Positions 17,267 to 26,270 of a DNA stretch of 64,000 bases are shown piece by piece; within the stretch, counting starts at the first letter, position 1; every line of letters begins with the position of its first letter. The notes beneath the pieces are model-generated. The model did no database searches and was not told the origin of the DNA. It worked only from the letters and a program-made list of their open reading frames with translations. Position numbers and translations under genes: made by a program. Source of the DNA: Streptomyces sp. Je 1-369 (GTDB lineage: Bacteria > Actinomycetota > Actinomycetes > Streptomycetales > Streptomycetaceae); the NCBI RefSeq assembly GCF_026810505.1, contig NZ_CP101750.1, positions 1,021,448-1,085,447 of the forward strand, written 5' to 3'.

Positions 17267-18034
17267 CTATCGGAGGTGGACGAGGAGCGCGTCGAGTGCC
17301 TTGGTGAGGGACTCGGCGTTGCCCGCGTCGAACCACGTGGTGCGGATGCGTTCGTTGCTTCCGCCGGGTGTCTCGTGGTCGCCCGCCAGCTGCTCCGGCG
17401 AGCGCGTCCCGTCGCCCAGTGCCCGTCCGACGGCCTGGAAGAGGCCGCGGACGTACCGGTCCGCCTCCTCCGCGGGAATGCCCTGCCGGGCGGCCCAGTC
17501 GGTGAGGGTCGCCAGGTACGCGTAGTGGGCGCTCAGCGTGCCCGTCAGCGTGGAGAACACGGCGAAGTCCGCCTCGTCCGCGACCGGCAGCGCGCCGCCG
17601 AGCGCGTCGAAGACGGCGTCGACGACCGGGTGGGACGGGAAGGTCACGGTCACGGACCGGCGCTCGCGCACGGCGGGCAGCGGGATGGCGCGCACCACGG
17701 GGGCGGCGGTGCCGAGCAGATCGCGCACCTCGTCGACGCCGACGCCCGCCATGACGCTGAGCACGACCTTTTCGCCGTCGACCCGGAGTCCTTCGAGGGC
17801 GCCGGTACGGTCCTGGGGGCGGACGGCGAGGATCACCAACTCGGCGCGGTCCGCGACCTCCTGGTTGTCCGCGCACACGCGTACGTTCGGATACCGGCGG
17901 GACAGCTCGGCGGCCGCACGGGCCCCTCGCGGCGAGAGGTGGATCTCCGGCGGCTCCTGGGCGCCGTCGCACAAGCCGTCCACCATGGCCCGGCCGATCT
18001 CGCCCACTCCGATGATCCCGATGCTGTTCACCAT
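17267..18034 (-). CDS. Pyrroline-5-carboxylate reductase-like NAD(P)-binding protein
   Basis: A 255-residue protein with an N-terminal Rossmann motif SIGIIGVGEIGRAMVDGL and ProC-like LVILAVRPQD and VVRAIPLPAVRERRSVTVTF. It fits the ProC/F420-dependent oxidoreductase superfamily. The C-terminal part is less conserved than in housekeeping ProC (GGSNERIRTTWFDAG in place of GGTT), so a different imine or keto substrate is likely. The start is ATG 18034. It is divergent from the SDR at 18092 with only 57 bp between. Confidence 0.8.
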   Translation of the reverse strand: MVNSIGIIGVGEIGRAMVDGLCDGAQEPPEIHLSPRGARAAAELSRRYPNVRVCADNQEVADRAELVILAVRPQDRTGALEGLRVDGEKVVLSVMAGVGVDEVRDLLGTAAPVVRAIPLPAVRERRSVTVTFPSHPVVDAVFDALGGALPVADEADFAVFSTLTGTLSAHYAYLATLTDWAARQGIPAEEADRYVRGLFQAVGRALGDGTRSPEQLAGDHETPGGSNERIRTTWFDAGNAESLTKALDALLVHLR

Positions 18035-18091
18035 GGTTCTCCCCTGTTGTATCGATGGAGGTTTTGCCCCGCACGGAGTATCCATGCGCGC

Positions 18092-19108
18092 ATGACGAAC
18101 CACGACACGCGGGGCCGGGCCGGCGGGCCGCCCGGACTGCCTCCGCCTCCGCCGCCGGGTGCGACCGCGCTGCCACCGGGCACGTACGACGGGACGGTCG
18201 TCCTCGTCACGGGCGGCGGGACCGGTCTGGGCAAGGCCGTCGCCGCCGAGTTCGCGCGGCTCGGCGCCGATCTGGTGATCGCGAGCCGCAAGGAGGACCG
18301 GCTCAGGGCGGCGCGGGACGAGCTGGCCGCGCTGGGCGGGCGCGTGACCGCGGCGGTCTGCGACATCCGGGACGCCGACCGCGTCGCCGAGGTCTTCGAC
18401 GCGGCGCAGGGGGCGTACGGGTTGCCGGACGTCCTGGTGAACAACGCCGCCGCCAACTTCCCCGTGCCCGCCGAGGACATGTCGCCGGGCGCCTGGCGGG
18501 CGGTCGTGGACACCACGCTCACCGGCACGTTCCTGATGACGCGGGAGTTCGGCCGCCGTCACCTCGCCGCGGGCACCCCCGGCTCGGTCATCGACGTCGG
18601 GGCGTCGTACGCGTGGACGGGCGGCCCCGGGTTCGCGCACAGCGCGGCGGCCAAGGCCGGGGTGAAGAGCCTGGTGGAGACCCTCGCGGTGGAGTGGGGG
18701 CCGTACGGCATCCAGGTCAACGGCCTGGTGCCGGGGCTGATGCCGCACGACGACATGACCGCCGCCATCCGCGGCAACCTGGACCCGGCGGGTGCACTGG
18801 CCGCCCGTCAGCCCGCCCTGCGCGTCGGCCTGCCCCGCGAACTGGGCTGGGCCGCCACGTTCCTGGCCTCCCCCTACGCCCGCTTCATCACGGGTCACAC
18901 GCTGGTGGTCGACGGCGCGAACTGGCAGCGCAGGGGGCTGGTCAGTCCGCAGGTGGTGCCGGTGCGGGAGCAGCTGGGAAGGGCGGCCTTCGACGATGGC
19001 GCGGCTGCTGGTCAGCGGACTTCTGACGCGGGTGCTACTTCCCCCCGAACGCCGCCGGCCGGCCCGCCGCCTTCGCCCCGTACCCCTCCCGGGAGTCCTC
19101 CGACGTGA
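18092..19108 (+). CDS. SDR-family oxidoreductase (2,4-dienoyl-CoA reductase-like)
   Basis: A 338-residue short-chain dehydrogenase with a Pro-rich N-terminal leader (GGPPGLPPPPPPG). The cofactor motif VVLVTGGGTGLGKAVAAEFARLGADLVIASRKEDRL is followed by LVNNAAANFPVPAEDM and ends with FITGHTLVVDGANWQRRG. The usual catalytic Tyr-x3-Lys is not in its standard form (HSAAAKAGVKSLVETLAVEWG), as seen in dienoyl-CoA reductases. The C-terminal 25 or so residues are Pro/Thr-rich and overlap the converging enoyl-CoA hydratase gene by 74 bp. A role in acyl-CoA metabolism is inferred. Confidence 0.85.
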   Translation: MTNHDTRGRAGGPPGLPPPPPPGATALPPGTYDGTVVLVTGGGTGLGKAVAAEFARLGADLVIASRKEDRLRAARDELAALGGRVTAAVCDIRDADRVAEVFDAAQGAYGLPDVLVNNAAANFPVPAEDMSPGAWRAVVDTTLTGTFLMTREFGRRHLAAGTPGSVIDVGASYAWTGGPGFAHSAAAKAGVKSLVETLAVEWGPYGIQVNGLVPGLMPHDDMTAAIRGNLDPAGALAARQPALRVGLPRELGWAATFLASPYARFITGHTLVVDGANWQRRGLVSPQVVPVREQLGRAAFDDGAAAGQRTSDAGATSPRTPPAGPPPSPRTPPGSPPT

Positions 19109-19868
19109 GCGTGATCGCCGCGTTCATCGCGACGCGGTCGAGCGCATCCGCCATCCCCGCGTCCGCGTACGCGTCGATGCCGCGCTTGATGCCCTGCACG
19201 GCGAGCGGCGCGTTCGCCGCGATCTCCTCCGCCAGGGCCCGCGAGACCGCGCCCAACTCCGCGACGGTGACGACTTCTTGGAGGAGGCGCAGGCGCTCCG
19301 CCGTCGCGGCGTCGATCCGGCGGCCGGTGAGGGCGAGCAGCTTCGCCCATCCCGCGCCCGCCTCGCGGGCGATGCGCAGGTCGCCGCCCGCGTCCACGGC
19401 GACGCCGATGCTCGCCTCGGGCAGCGCGAAGACCGCGTCGTCCGCCGCGATCCGTACGTCCGCCATGAGGGCCAGCTCGAAGCCGAAGCCCAGGCAGTAC
19501 CCCTGGACGGCCGCGACGACCGGCTGCGGGAGCCGCGCGAAGGCACGGAAGCGCTCGTGGGCCCAGCGCAGCCCTTCGTAGTAGTTACGGGTGCGCTCGG
19601 CGCCGGAGCGGCCGGTGATCGCGCCGCCCGGCGCCGTGATGTCGATGCCCGCACAGAACGCCCGGCCCTCGGCGCGCAGCAGCACCGCCCTGATCGAACC
19701 GTCGAAGCGGATCCGGTCGGCGAACAGGCCGAGTTGGCGGGTGGATTCCCAGCTCCACGCGTTGAGCTTGCGCGGCCGGCAGAGGGTGAGGATGCCGAGC
19801 CCGTCCTCGACATCGAGGCGCAGCCGTTCCTCACCCTCCGGGATGTCCGTGCCGAGGGTGTCGATCAC
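19035..19868 (-). CDS. Enoyl-CoA hydratase/isomerase family protein
   Basis: A 277-residue crotonase-fold protein with GTG start at 19868. The oxyanion-hole stretches are FCAGIDITAPGG and AAVQGYCLGFGFELALMADVRIAADDAVFALPEASIGVAVDAGGDLRIAR. The position equivalent to the second hydratase Glu lies in DAGGDLRI as Asp, so isomerase or hydrolase activity is possible in place of hydration. It converges with the dienoyl-CoA-reductase-like SDR, with overlapping 3' ends. Confidence 0.88.
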   Translation of the reverse strand: MIDTLGTDIPEGEERLRLDVEDGLGILTLCRPRKLNAWSWESTRQLGLFADRIRFDGSIRAVLLRAEGRAFCAGIDITAPGGAITGRSGAERTRNYYEGLRWAHERFRAFARLPQPVVAAVQGYCLGFGFELALMADVRIAADDAVFALPEASIGVAVDAGGDLRIAREAGAGWAKLLALTGRRIDAATAERLRLLQEVVTVAELGAVSRALAEEIAANAPLAVQGIKRGIDAYADAGMADALDRVAMNAAITLTSEDSREGYGAKAAGRPAAFGGK

Positions 19869-19891
19869 GCGCGCAGGTTACGCGCATCGGC

Positions 19892-20653
19892 TCACCGACT
19901 GAAGACCTCGAACGCCACCGCGGGCTTCCCGCCGAAGCGCGGCGCCAGGGACTGCGCGTTGCCCGTCAGGAACGTACGGCAGTACTTCTCGGGGTCCTCG
20001 TCCGTCAACGCCTCGATGTATGAGCGGTGTTCGAGGAGCGAGGCGACCGAGCGCTCCAGGCCCGCCGTCGCGTCCGCGGCGTGCGTGGGCGTCGAGGAAC
20101 CGGCGACGGCGACCCACCGCACGCCGTTCCACGGTTCAAGGCCCTGCTCCTCGATGAGCTCCGGGAAGATCCACCTGTTGCCCGCGTCCGCCGCGGCGTC
20201 CAGCGTGGCACGGCCGACGGCCACGTGGTCGGGGGTGTTCCAGGCGACGCCGCCCCAGGTGTCGCGGTGGTTGAGCGTGATGACCAGCTCGGGGCGGTGC
20301 CTGCGGATCGCGGCGGCGATGTCGCGGCGCAGCGCCGTGCCGTACTCGACGACGCCGTCCTTGTGGTCGAGGAACTCCACGGTGTCCACGCCGACGACGG
20401 CCGCACTGGCTCGCTGCTCCCGCTCGCGCAGCGGCCCGCAGGTGGCGGGGTCGACCGTGTCGATGCCTGCCTCGCCGCGGGTGGCCAGGAGGTACGCGAC
20501 CTCCCGGCCGCCGTCGGTCCAGCTCGCGATGGCCGCCGCGCACCCGTACTCCAGGTCGTCCGGGTGGGCGACGACAGCGAGCGCCCGCCGCCAGTCGTCG
20601 GGCATGGGGGTGAGCTGGTCGGTGGGGGCGGCTGAACTCTGCGGCTCGGTCAT
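19892..20653 (-). CDS. PIG-L family deacetylase
   Basis: A 253-residue LmbE/PIG-L protein. The zinc-binding AHPDD motif is in RRALAVVAHPDDLEYGCAAAIASW, and the later His is in WNTPDHVAVGRATLDAA. This family removes acetyl groups from N-acetylglucosaminyl compounds, as in mycothiol metabolism; the substrate here is unknown. ATG 20653 gives MTEPQSSAAPTDQ. It lies 65 bp downstream of the S33 hydrolase on the same strand. Confidence 0.85.
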   Translation of the reverse strand: MTEPQSSAAPTDQLTPMPDDWRRALAVVAHPDDLEYGCAAAIASWTDGGREVAYLLATRGEAGIDTVDPATCGPLREREQRASAAVVGVDTVEFLDHKDGVVEYGTALRRDIAAAIRRHRPELVITLNHRDTWGGVAWNTPDHVAVGRATLDAAADAGNRWIFPELIEEQGLEPWNGVRWVAVAGSSTPTHAADATAGLERSVASLLEHRSYIEALTDEDPEKYCRTFLTGNAQSLAPRFGGKPAVAFEVFSR

Positions 20654-20718
20654 GATTCCCAGCCTAGCCCCGGGGTCGGACAACGGCCCGGCGTCGGGGA
20701 CGGGTTGAGCAGGCGTGC

Positions 20719-22020
20719 TCACGCCTCGCCGTGCACCAGCGCGAGCAGCCGGTCGAGTACGCGCGGTCCGCTCACGCGCAGGCCGTCGTGCTCGAACTCG
20801 TCGGTGACCCAGGTGCGCAGGCCCCGGATGGTGCGGGCGGTGCGCAGGGCGTGCTCGGTGTCGACGTACAGGTCGTCGTGGTAGATCGCGGCGGCCACCG
20901 GCACCTCGTTCGCGGCGAGGCGCTCGGTGTCGTACAGGTGCGGCCAGTCGGTGCGCTCGGCGAGGAGGTCGGCGGTCTCGCGCAGGGGGCGCAGCGCCGG
21001 GTCGCTGTCGAACATCCAGCGCTGCACGGCCTCTCCGGTGAACAGCAGCGGGGCGTCGCCCGTCAGGGTCTTCTCCGGGTCGAACTGCGGGAACTCGCCG
21101 CGCATGCGCTCGGCCGACCAGGCGGTGGGCCGCTCGCCCTGCCCGTAGATCGCCTCGTGCAGCACCGCGAAGAGCGGGTTGCCGGCGTATGAGAGAGCCG
21201 TCCGCATGTTCTCCAGGAAGGCGTCGGAGAGCGCGGGCCCGGCCGGGGTCGGCACGAAGGCGTCCTCCAGGAGGTAGTGCAGACGGTGGCTGCCGTCGCC
21301 CGTGCCGAGCAGCATGCCGAGGGACTGGAAGGCAGGGACGGTCAGTTCGTAGCCGCCCTCCAGGACCGTCTCGTGCTCGGCGAGGTGGGCGGCGATGCGG
21401 CGGGCCCGCTCGACGTCCTGGGGGTAGCGGGCGTAGTGCGCGGCGGTCTTGCGCTCCATGCGCGGGTAGGCCGCGCGGTACACGTCGTCGGCGTGGCCGT
21501 CGAGGGTGGGCAGGCCGCCGGTGATGAGGGCGGCGGCGAGGCCTTCGGGCGCCGACGACAGGTAGTGGGTGGCGCAGAACCCGCCGAAGCTCTGCCCGAG
21601 GACGGTCCAGGGGGCGCCGCCGGTCACCTCGGGGCGGATCGCCTCGCAGTCGCGGACGATGGAGTCGGCCCGGAAGTGCGCGAGGTAGTCGGCCTGTTCG
21701 CGGGGTCCGCCGCGCAGGGGCAGCGTCTGGCGGTTGGCGGGCGTGGAGCTGCCGGTGCCGCGCTGGTCGACGAGGAGGACGCGGTAGTCCTGGAGGGCAC
21801 GTGCGAGCCAGGACTCCGCACCGCCGAAGCGGGTGGCCCCGAACCCCGGCCCGCCCTGCAGATACACCAGCCACGGGCGGTCCGCACCACCACGCGACGC
21901 CGAAACCGCCTCCCGCGCGAAGACCTCGATCCGCTCCCCCGCCGGATCGTCGTGGTCGAGCGGCACGCTGAAGCGGCGATCGGTGAGTACGACTCCAGGC
22001 TGACGGTACGAGAGGGACAC
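20719..22020 (-). CDS. Alpha/beta-hydrolase, proline iminopeptidase-like (S33)
   Basis: A 433-residue hydrolase. LVYLQGGPGFGATRFGG is the oxyanion-hole HGGPG-type motif of proline iminopeptidases, GQSFGGFCATHYLS is the nucleophile elbow, and VTDEFEHDGLR near the end probably carries the catalytic His. The start is GTG 22020 with CAGGAG 5-6 nt upstream. No signal peptide is visible, so it is probably a cytoplasmic aminopeptidase or esterase. It is divergent from lutA across 120 bp. Confidence 0.88.
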   Translation of the reverse strand: MSLSYRQPGVVLTDRRFSVPLDHDDPAGERIEVFAREAVSASRGGADRPWLVYLQGGPGFGATRFGGAESWLARALQDYRVLLVDQRGTGSSTPANRQTLPLRGGPREQADYLAHFRADSIVRDCEAIRPEVTGGAPWTVLGQSFGGFCATHYLSSAPEGLAAALITGGLPTLDGHADDVYRAAYPRMERKTAAHYARYPQDVERARRIAAHLAEHETVLEGGYELTVPAFQSLGMLLGTGDGSHRLHYLLEDAFVPTPAGPALSDAFLENMRTALSYAGNPLFAVLHEAIYGQGERPTAWSAERMRGEFPQFDPEKTLTGDAPLLFTGEAVQRWMFDSDPALRPLRETADLLAERTDWPHLYDTERLAANEVPVAAAIYHDDLYVDTEHALRTARTIRGLRTWVTDEFEHDGLRVSGPRVLDRLLALVHGEA

Positions 22021-22140
22021 GGGTACTCCTGGCGAGGTGGCGGACGGGTGTCTACGAAGAGCCAGTCCAGCACACACGTCGAGCCGGAGGGCTGCCGGGT
22101 ACGCTGCATCCATCCGATGACCCACTAGGAGGAACCCGCG

Positions 22141-22902
22141 ATGCGCGTCGCTCTGTTCCTGACCTGCGTCAACGACACGTTGTATCCGGAGACGGGCCGG
22201 GCCGTGGTGAAACTGCTGACCAGGCTGGGAGTTGACGTCGACTTCCCGATGGCGCAGACCTGTTGCGGGCAGGCGCACTACAACACCGGGTACCGACATC
22301 AGGCGGAGCCGCTGGCCCGGCATTTCTCCGATGTCTTCGGGTCGGACGCGTACGACGCGGTCGTAACGCCGTCGGGGTCGTGCGGGGCGATGGTGCGGGA
22401 GCTGTACCCGCGCATGGGTGAGCGGGCCCGCGCGGAGGGACGGGGTGACAGTCTGGCGCGGTCCGTCGCACCGGTGGTCCCGAAGACGTATGAGCTCACG
22501 GAGTTCCTGGTGGACGTCCTCGGTGTCACCGATGTGGGCGCGTACTACCCGCACACGGTGACCTACCACCCGACCTGTCACGGGCTGCGCGCGCTGGGGC
22601 TCGCCGACCGGCCCAGCCGGCTTCTGCGGGCGGTGAAGGGGCTGGAGTTGGTCGAGCTGCCCGGTGCCGAGGAGTGCTGCGGTTTCGGCGGCACCTTCGC
22701 CGTGAAGAACGCCGACGTCTCGGCGGCGATGGGCACCGACAAGGTGCGGAACGCCGAGTCGACCGGGGCCGAGGTGCTGAGCGCGGCGGACAACTCCTGT
22801 CTGATGCACATCGGCGGCACGATGTCCCGGCTGCGCACGGCCATGCGACCCGTGCACATCGCGGAGATCCTGGCGAGCACGGAAGAGGAGGCCTTGTCAT
22901 GA
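22141..22902 (+). CDS. lutA: L-lactate oxidation complex protein LutA (Fe-S, CCG domains)
   Basis: A 253-residue protein with two Cys-rich CCG domains: QTCCGQAHYNTGYRHQA with SGSCGAMVRE, and CHGLR with GAEECCGFGGTFAVKN. Family knowledge makes it the heterodisulfide-reductase-like subunit of the cytoplasmic LutABC complex that oxidises L-lactate to pyruvate. A strong AGGAGG sits 9 nt before the ATG. The stop overlaps the lutB start. No GntR-type lutR is present in the flanks. Confidence 0.92.
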   Translation: MRVALFLTCVNDTLYPETGRAVVKLLTRLGVDVDFPMAQTCCGQAHYNTGYRHQAEPLARHFSDVFGSDAYDAVVTPSGSCGAMVRELYPRMGERARAEGRGDSLARSVAPVVPKTYELTEFLVDVLGVTDVGAYYPHTVTYHPTCHGLRALGLADRPSRLLRAVKGLELVELPGAEECCGFGGTFAVKNADVSAAMGTDKVRNAESTGAEVLSAADNSCLMHIGGTMSRLRTAMRPVHIAEILASTEEEALS

Positions 22903-24398
22903 GCGGCGGCACGTTCGTCGGCATGCCCGCGTTCCCGGCGGCCGCGCGGGAGGCGGTCGGCGACACCACGCTGCGGGCCAACCTGCGTCACGCCACCCAC
23001 ACGATCCGCAACAAGCGGGCCCGCGCCGTCGCCGAGCTGTCCGACTGGGACCTGCTGCGCGAGGCGGGAAAGCAGATCAAGGACCACACTCTGCGCCATC
23101 TCGACCGCTACCTCGTGCAGTTGGAGGAGTCCGTCGAGCGTGCGGGCGGCACCGTGCACTGGGCCTGCGACGCCGAGGAGGCGAACCGCATCGTCGCGGA
23201 CCTGGTCAGGGCCACCGGCGAGACGGAGGTCGTCAAGGTCAAGTCGATGGCCACACAGGAGATCGGCCTCAATGAAGCCCTGGAGGCGGAGGGTATCCGC
23301 GCCTACGAGACCGACCTCGCCGAACTCATCGTGCAGCTCGGCCGCGACCGCCCCTCGCACATCCTGGTGCCCGCCATCCACCGCAACCGCGGCGAGATCC
23401 GTGACATCTTCCGGAAGGAGATGGCCGACTGGGGCCGCCCGGCGCCCGACGGTCTCACCGACACCCCGACCGAGCTGGCCGAGGCGGCGCGGCTGCACCT
23501 GCGGGAGAAGTTCCTGCGGGCCAAGGTGGGGATCTCCGGGGCGAACTTCATGGTCGCCGAGACCGGCACGCTGGTGGTCGTGGAGTCGGAGGGCAACGGC
23601 CGGATGTGCCTCACGCTCCCCGAGACGCTGATCTCCGTCGTCGGCATCGAGAAGGTCGTCCCCGGCTGGCGCGACCTGGAGGTGTTCCTGCAGACGCTCC
23701 CCCGCTCCTCGACGGCCGAACGCATGAACCCGTACACGTCGATGTGGACCGGTACGACGGACCAGGACGGGCCGAACGCCTTCCACCTCGTGCTGCTCGA
23801 CAACGGCCGCACCGACACCCTCGCCGACGAGGTGGGCCGCCAGGCGCTGCGCTGCATCCGCTGCTCGGCGTGTCTCAACGTCTGCCCGGTGTACGAGCGG
23901 GCGGGCGGGCACGCGTACGGCTCCGTGTACCCGGGCCCGATCGGCGCGATCCTCAGCCCCCAGCTCCGTGGGACCGGGAGCGACATCGACGCCTCGCTGC
24001 CGTACGCGTCCTCGCTCTGCGGGGCCTGCTACGAGGTGTGCCCGGTGGCCATCGACATCCCCGAGGTCCTCGTACACCTGCGGGAGCGGGTCGTGCAGGG
24101 CGGCGAGGCGACGCGTGGCGGCAACAGGGTGATGCTGAAGCCCGCGAAGGGGCATGCGGCGGAGCGGGCGGCGATGCGGGCGGCGGGTCTTGCGTTCGCC
24201 CGGCCGGGTGCGCTCCGCGCGGGTCAGCGTCTGGCGTCGCGGACCCGGCGGCTCCATCCGCGCACGCTGCCCGGTCCCGGCAGGGCGTGGAGCGCGTCCC
24301 GGGATCTGCCGGAAGTCCCGGTGGAGCCGTTCCGGGACTGGTGGCAGCGCACGCGGGGCGACGGCAGCGGCGGCACGACGGAAGGGAACGCCCAGTGA
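22899..24398 (+). CDS. lutB: LutB iron-sulfur protein
   Basis: A 499-residue subunit of the LutABC lactate-oxidising complex. The N-terminal two-thirds is the LutB/LUD domain (GANFMVAETGTLVVVESEGNGRMCLTLPE). Two [4Fe-4S]-binding motifs follow: CIRCSACLNVCPVY and CGACYEVCPVAIDIPEVL. The ATG overlaps the lutA stop (ATGA), and the stop overlaps the lutC GTG. Confidence 0.93.
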   Translation: MSGGTFVGMPAFPAAAREAVGDTTLRANLRHATHTIRNKRARAVAELSDWDLLREAGKQIKDHTLRHLDRYLVQLEESVERAGGTVHWACDAEEANRIVADLVRATGETEVVKVKSMATQEIGLNEALEAEGIRAYETDLAELIVQLGRDRPSHILVPAIHRNRGEIRDIFRKEMADWGRPAPDGLTDTPTELAEAARLHLREKFLRAKVGISGANFMVAETGTLVVVESEGNGRMCLTLPETLISVVGIEKVVPGWRDLEVFLQTLPRSSTAERMNPYTSMWTGTTDQDGPNAFHLVLLDNGRTDTLADEVGRQALRCIRCSACLNVCPVYERAGGHAYGSVYPGPIGAILSPQLRGTGSDIDASLPYASSLCGACYEVCPVAIDIPEVLVHLRERVVQGGEATRGGNRVMLKPAKGHAAERAAMRAAGLAFARPGALRAGQRLASRTRRLHPRTLPGPGRAWSASRDLPEVPVEPFRDWWQRTRGDGSGGTTEGNAQ

Positions 24399-25042
24399 GC
24401 GGCAGGGACCGGGTTCTGGGGCGGGTGCGGCGGGCGCTCGCCGACGTGCCGGCCGACGACCTCGCGTACGAGACGGCGGTGGACCGCGGATACGCGCGCG
24501 AGCACGGCGGGCGGACCGTCGAGGAGACCGTGGACCTGCTCGCGGAGAACCTCGCCGACTACCGCGCGATCGTGCACCGCTGCACGGAGGACGAGGTGTC
24601 GGACCTGCTGATGCGCCTGTACGCGGAGCGCGGTTCCGAGACCGTGCTCGTGCCGCCGGAGCTGCCCCCGCACTGGCTGGCGGCCGCCGACCCCGTGCGG
24701 ATCCACGACCGCGCGGTGAGCACCCCGCACCAGCTGGACCGGGTCGACAGCGTCATCACGGGGTGCGCCCTCGCGATCGCGGAGACCGGCACGATCGTGC
24801 TCGACGGCTCCCCGGACCAGGGGCGGCGCCGCATCACCCTGGTGCCGGACCATCACGTCTGTGTCGTCCGGGTGCCCGGCCAGGTCGTCGCCTCGGTCCC
24901 GCAGGCCCTCGAACGGCTGGCTCCGCTGCGGCCGCTGACCTGGATCTCGGGGCCCTCCGCGACCAGCGACATCGAGCTGGACCGGGTCGAGGGAGTGCAC
25001 GGCCCGCGCACCCTTGAGGTGGTGTTGATGAGCGGTGCGTGA
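24395..25042 (+). CDS. lutC: LutC/YkgG LUD-domain protein
   Basis: A 215-residue LUD-domain protein, the third subunit of the lactate oxidation complex. The family core is DSVITGCALAIAETGTIVLDGSPDQGRRRITLVPDHHVCVV, followed by LTWISGPSATSDIELDRVEGVHGPRTLEVVLM. The GTG at 24395 overlaps the lutB stop, which fixes the start in place of the longer upstream frame. Confidence 0.92.
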   Translation: MSGRDRVLGRVRRALADVPADDLAYETAVDRGYAREHGGRTVEETVDLLAENLADYRAIVHRCTEDEVSDLLMRLYAERGSETVLVPPELPPHWLAAADPVRIHDRAVSTPHQLDRVDSVITGCALAIAETGTIVLDGSPDQGRRRITLVPDHHVCVVRVPGQVVASVPQALERLAPLRPLTWISGPSATSDIELDRVEGVHGPRTLEVVLMSGA

Positions 25043-25064
25043 CGGGCGCGGCTAGCGTGAGGGC

Positions 25065-26228
25065 ATGATCCGGTTCGAGCAGGTGACCAAGCGCTATCCG
25101 GACGGCACGACGGCCGTGGACGACCTCTCCTTCGAGGTCGCCGAGGGCGAACTGGTCACGCTCGTCGGCCCCTCGGGCTGCGGCAAGACCACCACGATGA
25201 TGATGGTCAACCGGCTCATCGAGCCGACGTCGGGCCGCATCTTCGTGAACGGCGAGAACATCGCCGACGTCGACCCGGTGCGCCTGCGCCGCCGTATCGG
25301 CTACGTCATCCAGCAGGTCGGCCTCTTCCCGCACCGCACGATCCTCGACAACACGGCGACCGTGCCCGCCCTGGTCGGCTGGAAGAAGGCGAAGGCGCGG
25401 GCGCGCGCGGCGGAGCTGCTCGAGCTGGTGGGCCTGGACCCGAAGACGTACGGCTCCCGCTACCCCGAACAGCTCTCCGGCGGCCAGCGTCAGCGCGTCG
25501 GCGTGGCCAGGGCGCTCGCCGCCGACCCGCCCGTGCTGCTGATGGACGAGCCGTTCGGCGCCGTCGACCCGGTGGTGCGCGAGCAGTTGCAGGACGAGTT
25601 CCTGCGGATGCAGGCCGCGGTCCGCAAGACGGTGCTCCTGGTCACGCACGACATCGAGGAGGCGGTCCGGCTCGGCGACCGGATCGCGGTGTACGGACAG
25701 GGGCGCATCGAGCAGTTCGACACGCCGGGGGCGGTGCTCGGGGCGCCCGAGACGCCGTACGTCGCCGAGTTCGTGGGCGCCGACCGCGGGCTGAAGCGGC
25801 TCTCCGTCACCGAGATCCAGAGCGACGACCTGGAGGCGCCGCCGCTCGCCCGGCTCGACGAGTCCGCCGCGCAGGCCGCGGCCCGGCTGCGCGCGGAGGA
25901 GGCGCGGTGGGCCGTCGTGCTCGACACGGGCGGCGACCTGCACGGCTGGGTGGGCCTCGACGAGCTGGCGCTGGCGGGCACGGGGGGCACGGTAGGCGAC
26001 CTGGCGCACCGCATGAAGTCCTGGGTGCCGGTCGGCGCCCCGCTCAAGCAGGCCTTCGGCGTGATGCTGCAACACGACGCGGGATGGGTCGCCGTCCTCG
26101 ACGGAGCGCGTTTCCTCGGCGTGCTGACCCCGGCGAAGCTGCACGAGGCACTGCGGCGCTCGGTGGACGCGGACGCGCAGGGTGTGGCGCGGGACCAGGT
26201 GGAGTTCGACTCGGTCGCCGACGCGTGA
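25065..26228 (+). CDS. Glycine-betaine/proline-type ABC transporter ATP-binding protein with CBS region
   Basis: A 387-residue ATPase of the ProV/OpuA/OpuB class. Walker A is GPSGCGKTTT (residues 36-45), IQQVGLFPHRTI is the Q-loop, the signature is LSGGQRQRVGVARAL, and Walker B is VLLMDEPFGAVDP. After about residue 250 comes a CBS-like tail (ARWAVVLDTGGDLHGWVGLDELAL and VGAPLKQAFGVMLQHDAGWVAVLDGARFLGVLTPAKLHEALR), the usual ionic-strength sensor. Unusually, its two permeases and binding protein are on the opposite strand and converge on it. It lies 22 bp after lutC; TAGCGT at 25052 may be a -10. Confidence 0.92.
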   Translation: MIRFEQVTKRYPDGTTAVDDLSFEVAEGELVTLVGPSGCGKTTTMMMVNRLIEPTSGRIFVNGENIADVDPVRLRRRIGYVIQQVGLFPHRTILDNTATVPALVGWKKAKARARAAELLELVGLDPKTYGSRYPEQLSGGQRQRVGVARALAADPPVLLMDEPFGAVDPVVREQLQDEFLRMQAAVRKTVLLVTHDIEEAVRLGDRIAVYGQGRIEQFDTPGAVLGAPETPYVAEFVGADRGLKRLSVTEIQSDDLEAPPLARLDESAAQAAARLRAEEARWAVVLDTGGDLHGWVGLDELALAGTGGTVGDLAHRMKSWVPVGAPLKQAFGVMLQHDAGWVAVLDGARFLGVLTPAKLHEALRRSVDADAQGVARDQVEFDSVADA

Positions 26229-26241
26229 GCGCTCCGCTGGT

Positions 26242-26261
26242 GGGGCGGTTTTCCGCGCCCC
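26242..26261. terminator. Bidirectional terminator hairpin between convergent transporter genes
   Basis: GGGGCG-GTTTTCCG-CGCCCC forms a 6-bp GC stem in the 42-bp gap between the stop codons of the ATPase gene (plus) and the binding-protein gene (minus), the right place to end both transcripts. Confidence 0.65.
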
Positions 26262-26270
26262 TGACGGGGC

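Noticed and set aside
15528..18176. 882-codon minus-strand open frame
   Set aside because: It overlaps the permease and P5C-reductase-like genes out of frame and has low-complexity Arg/Asp/Gly-rich sequence.
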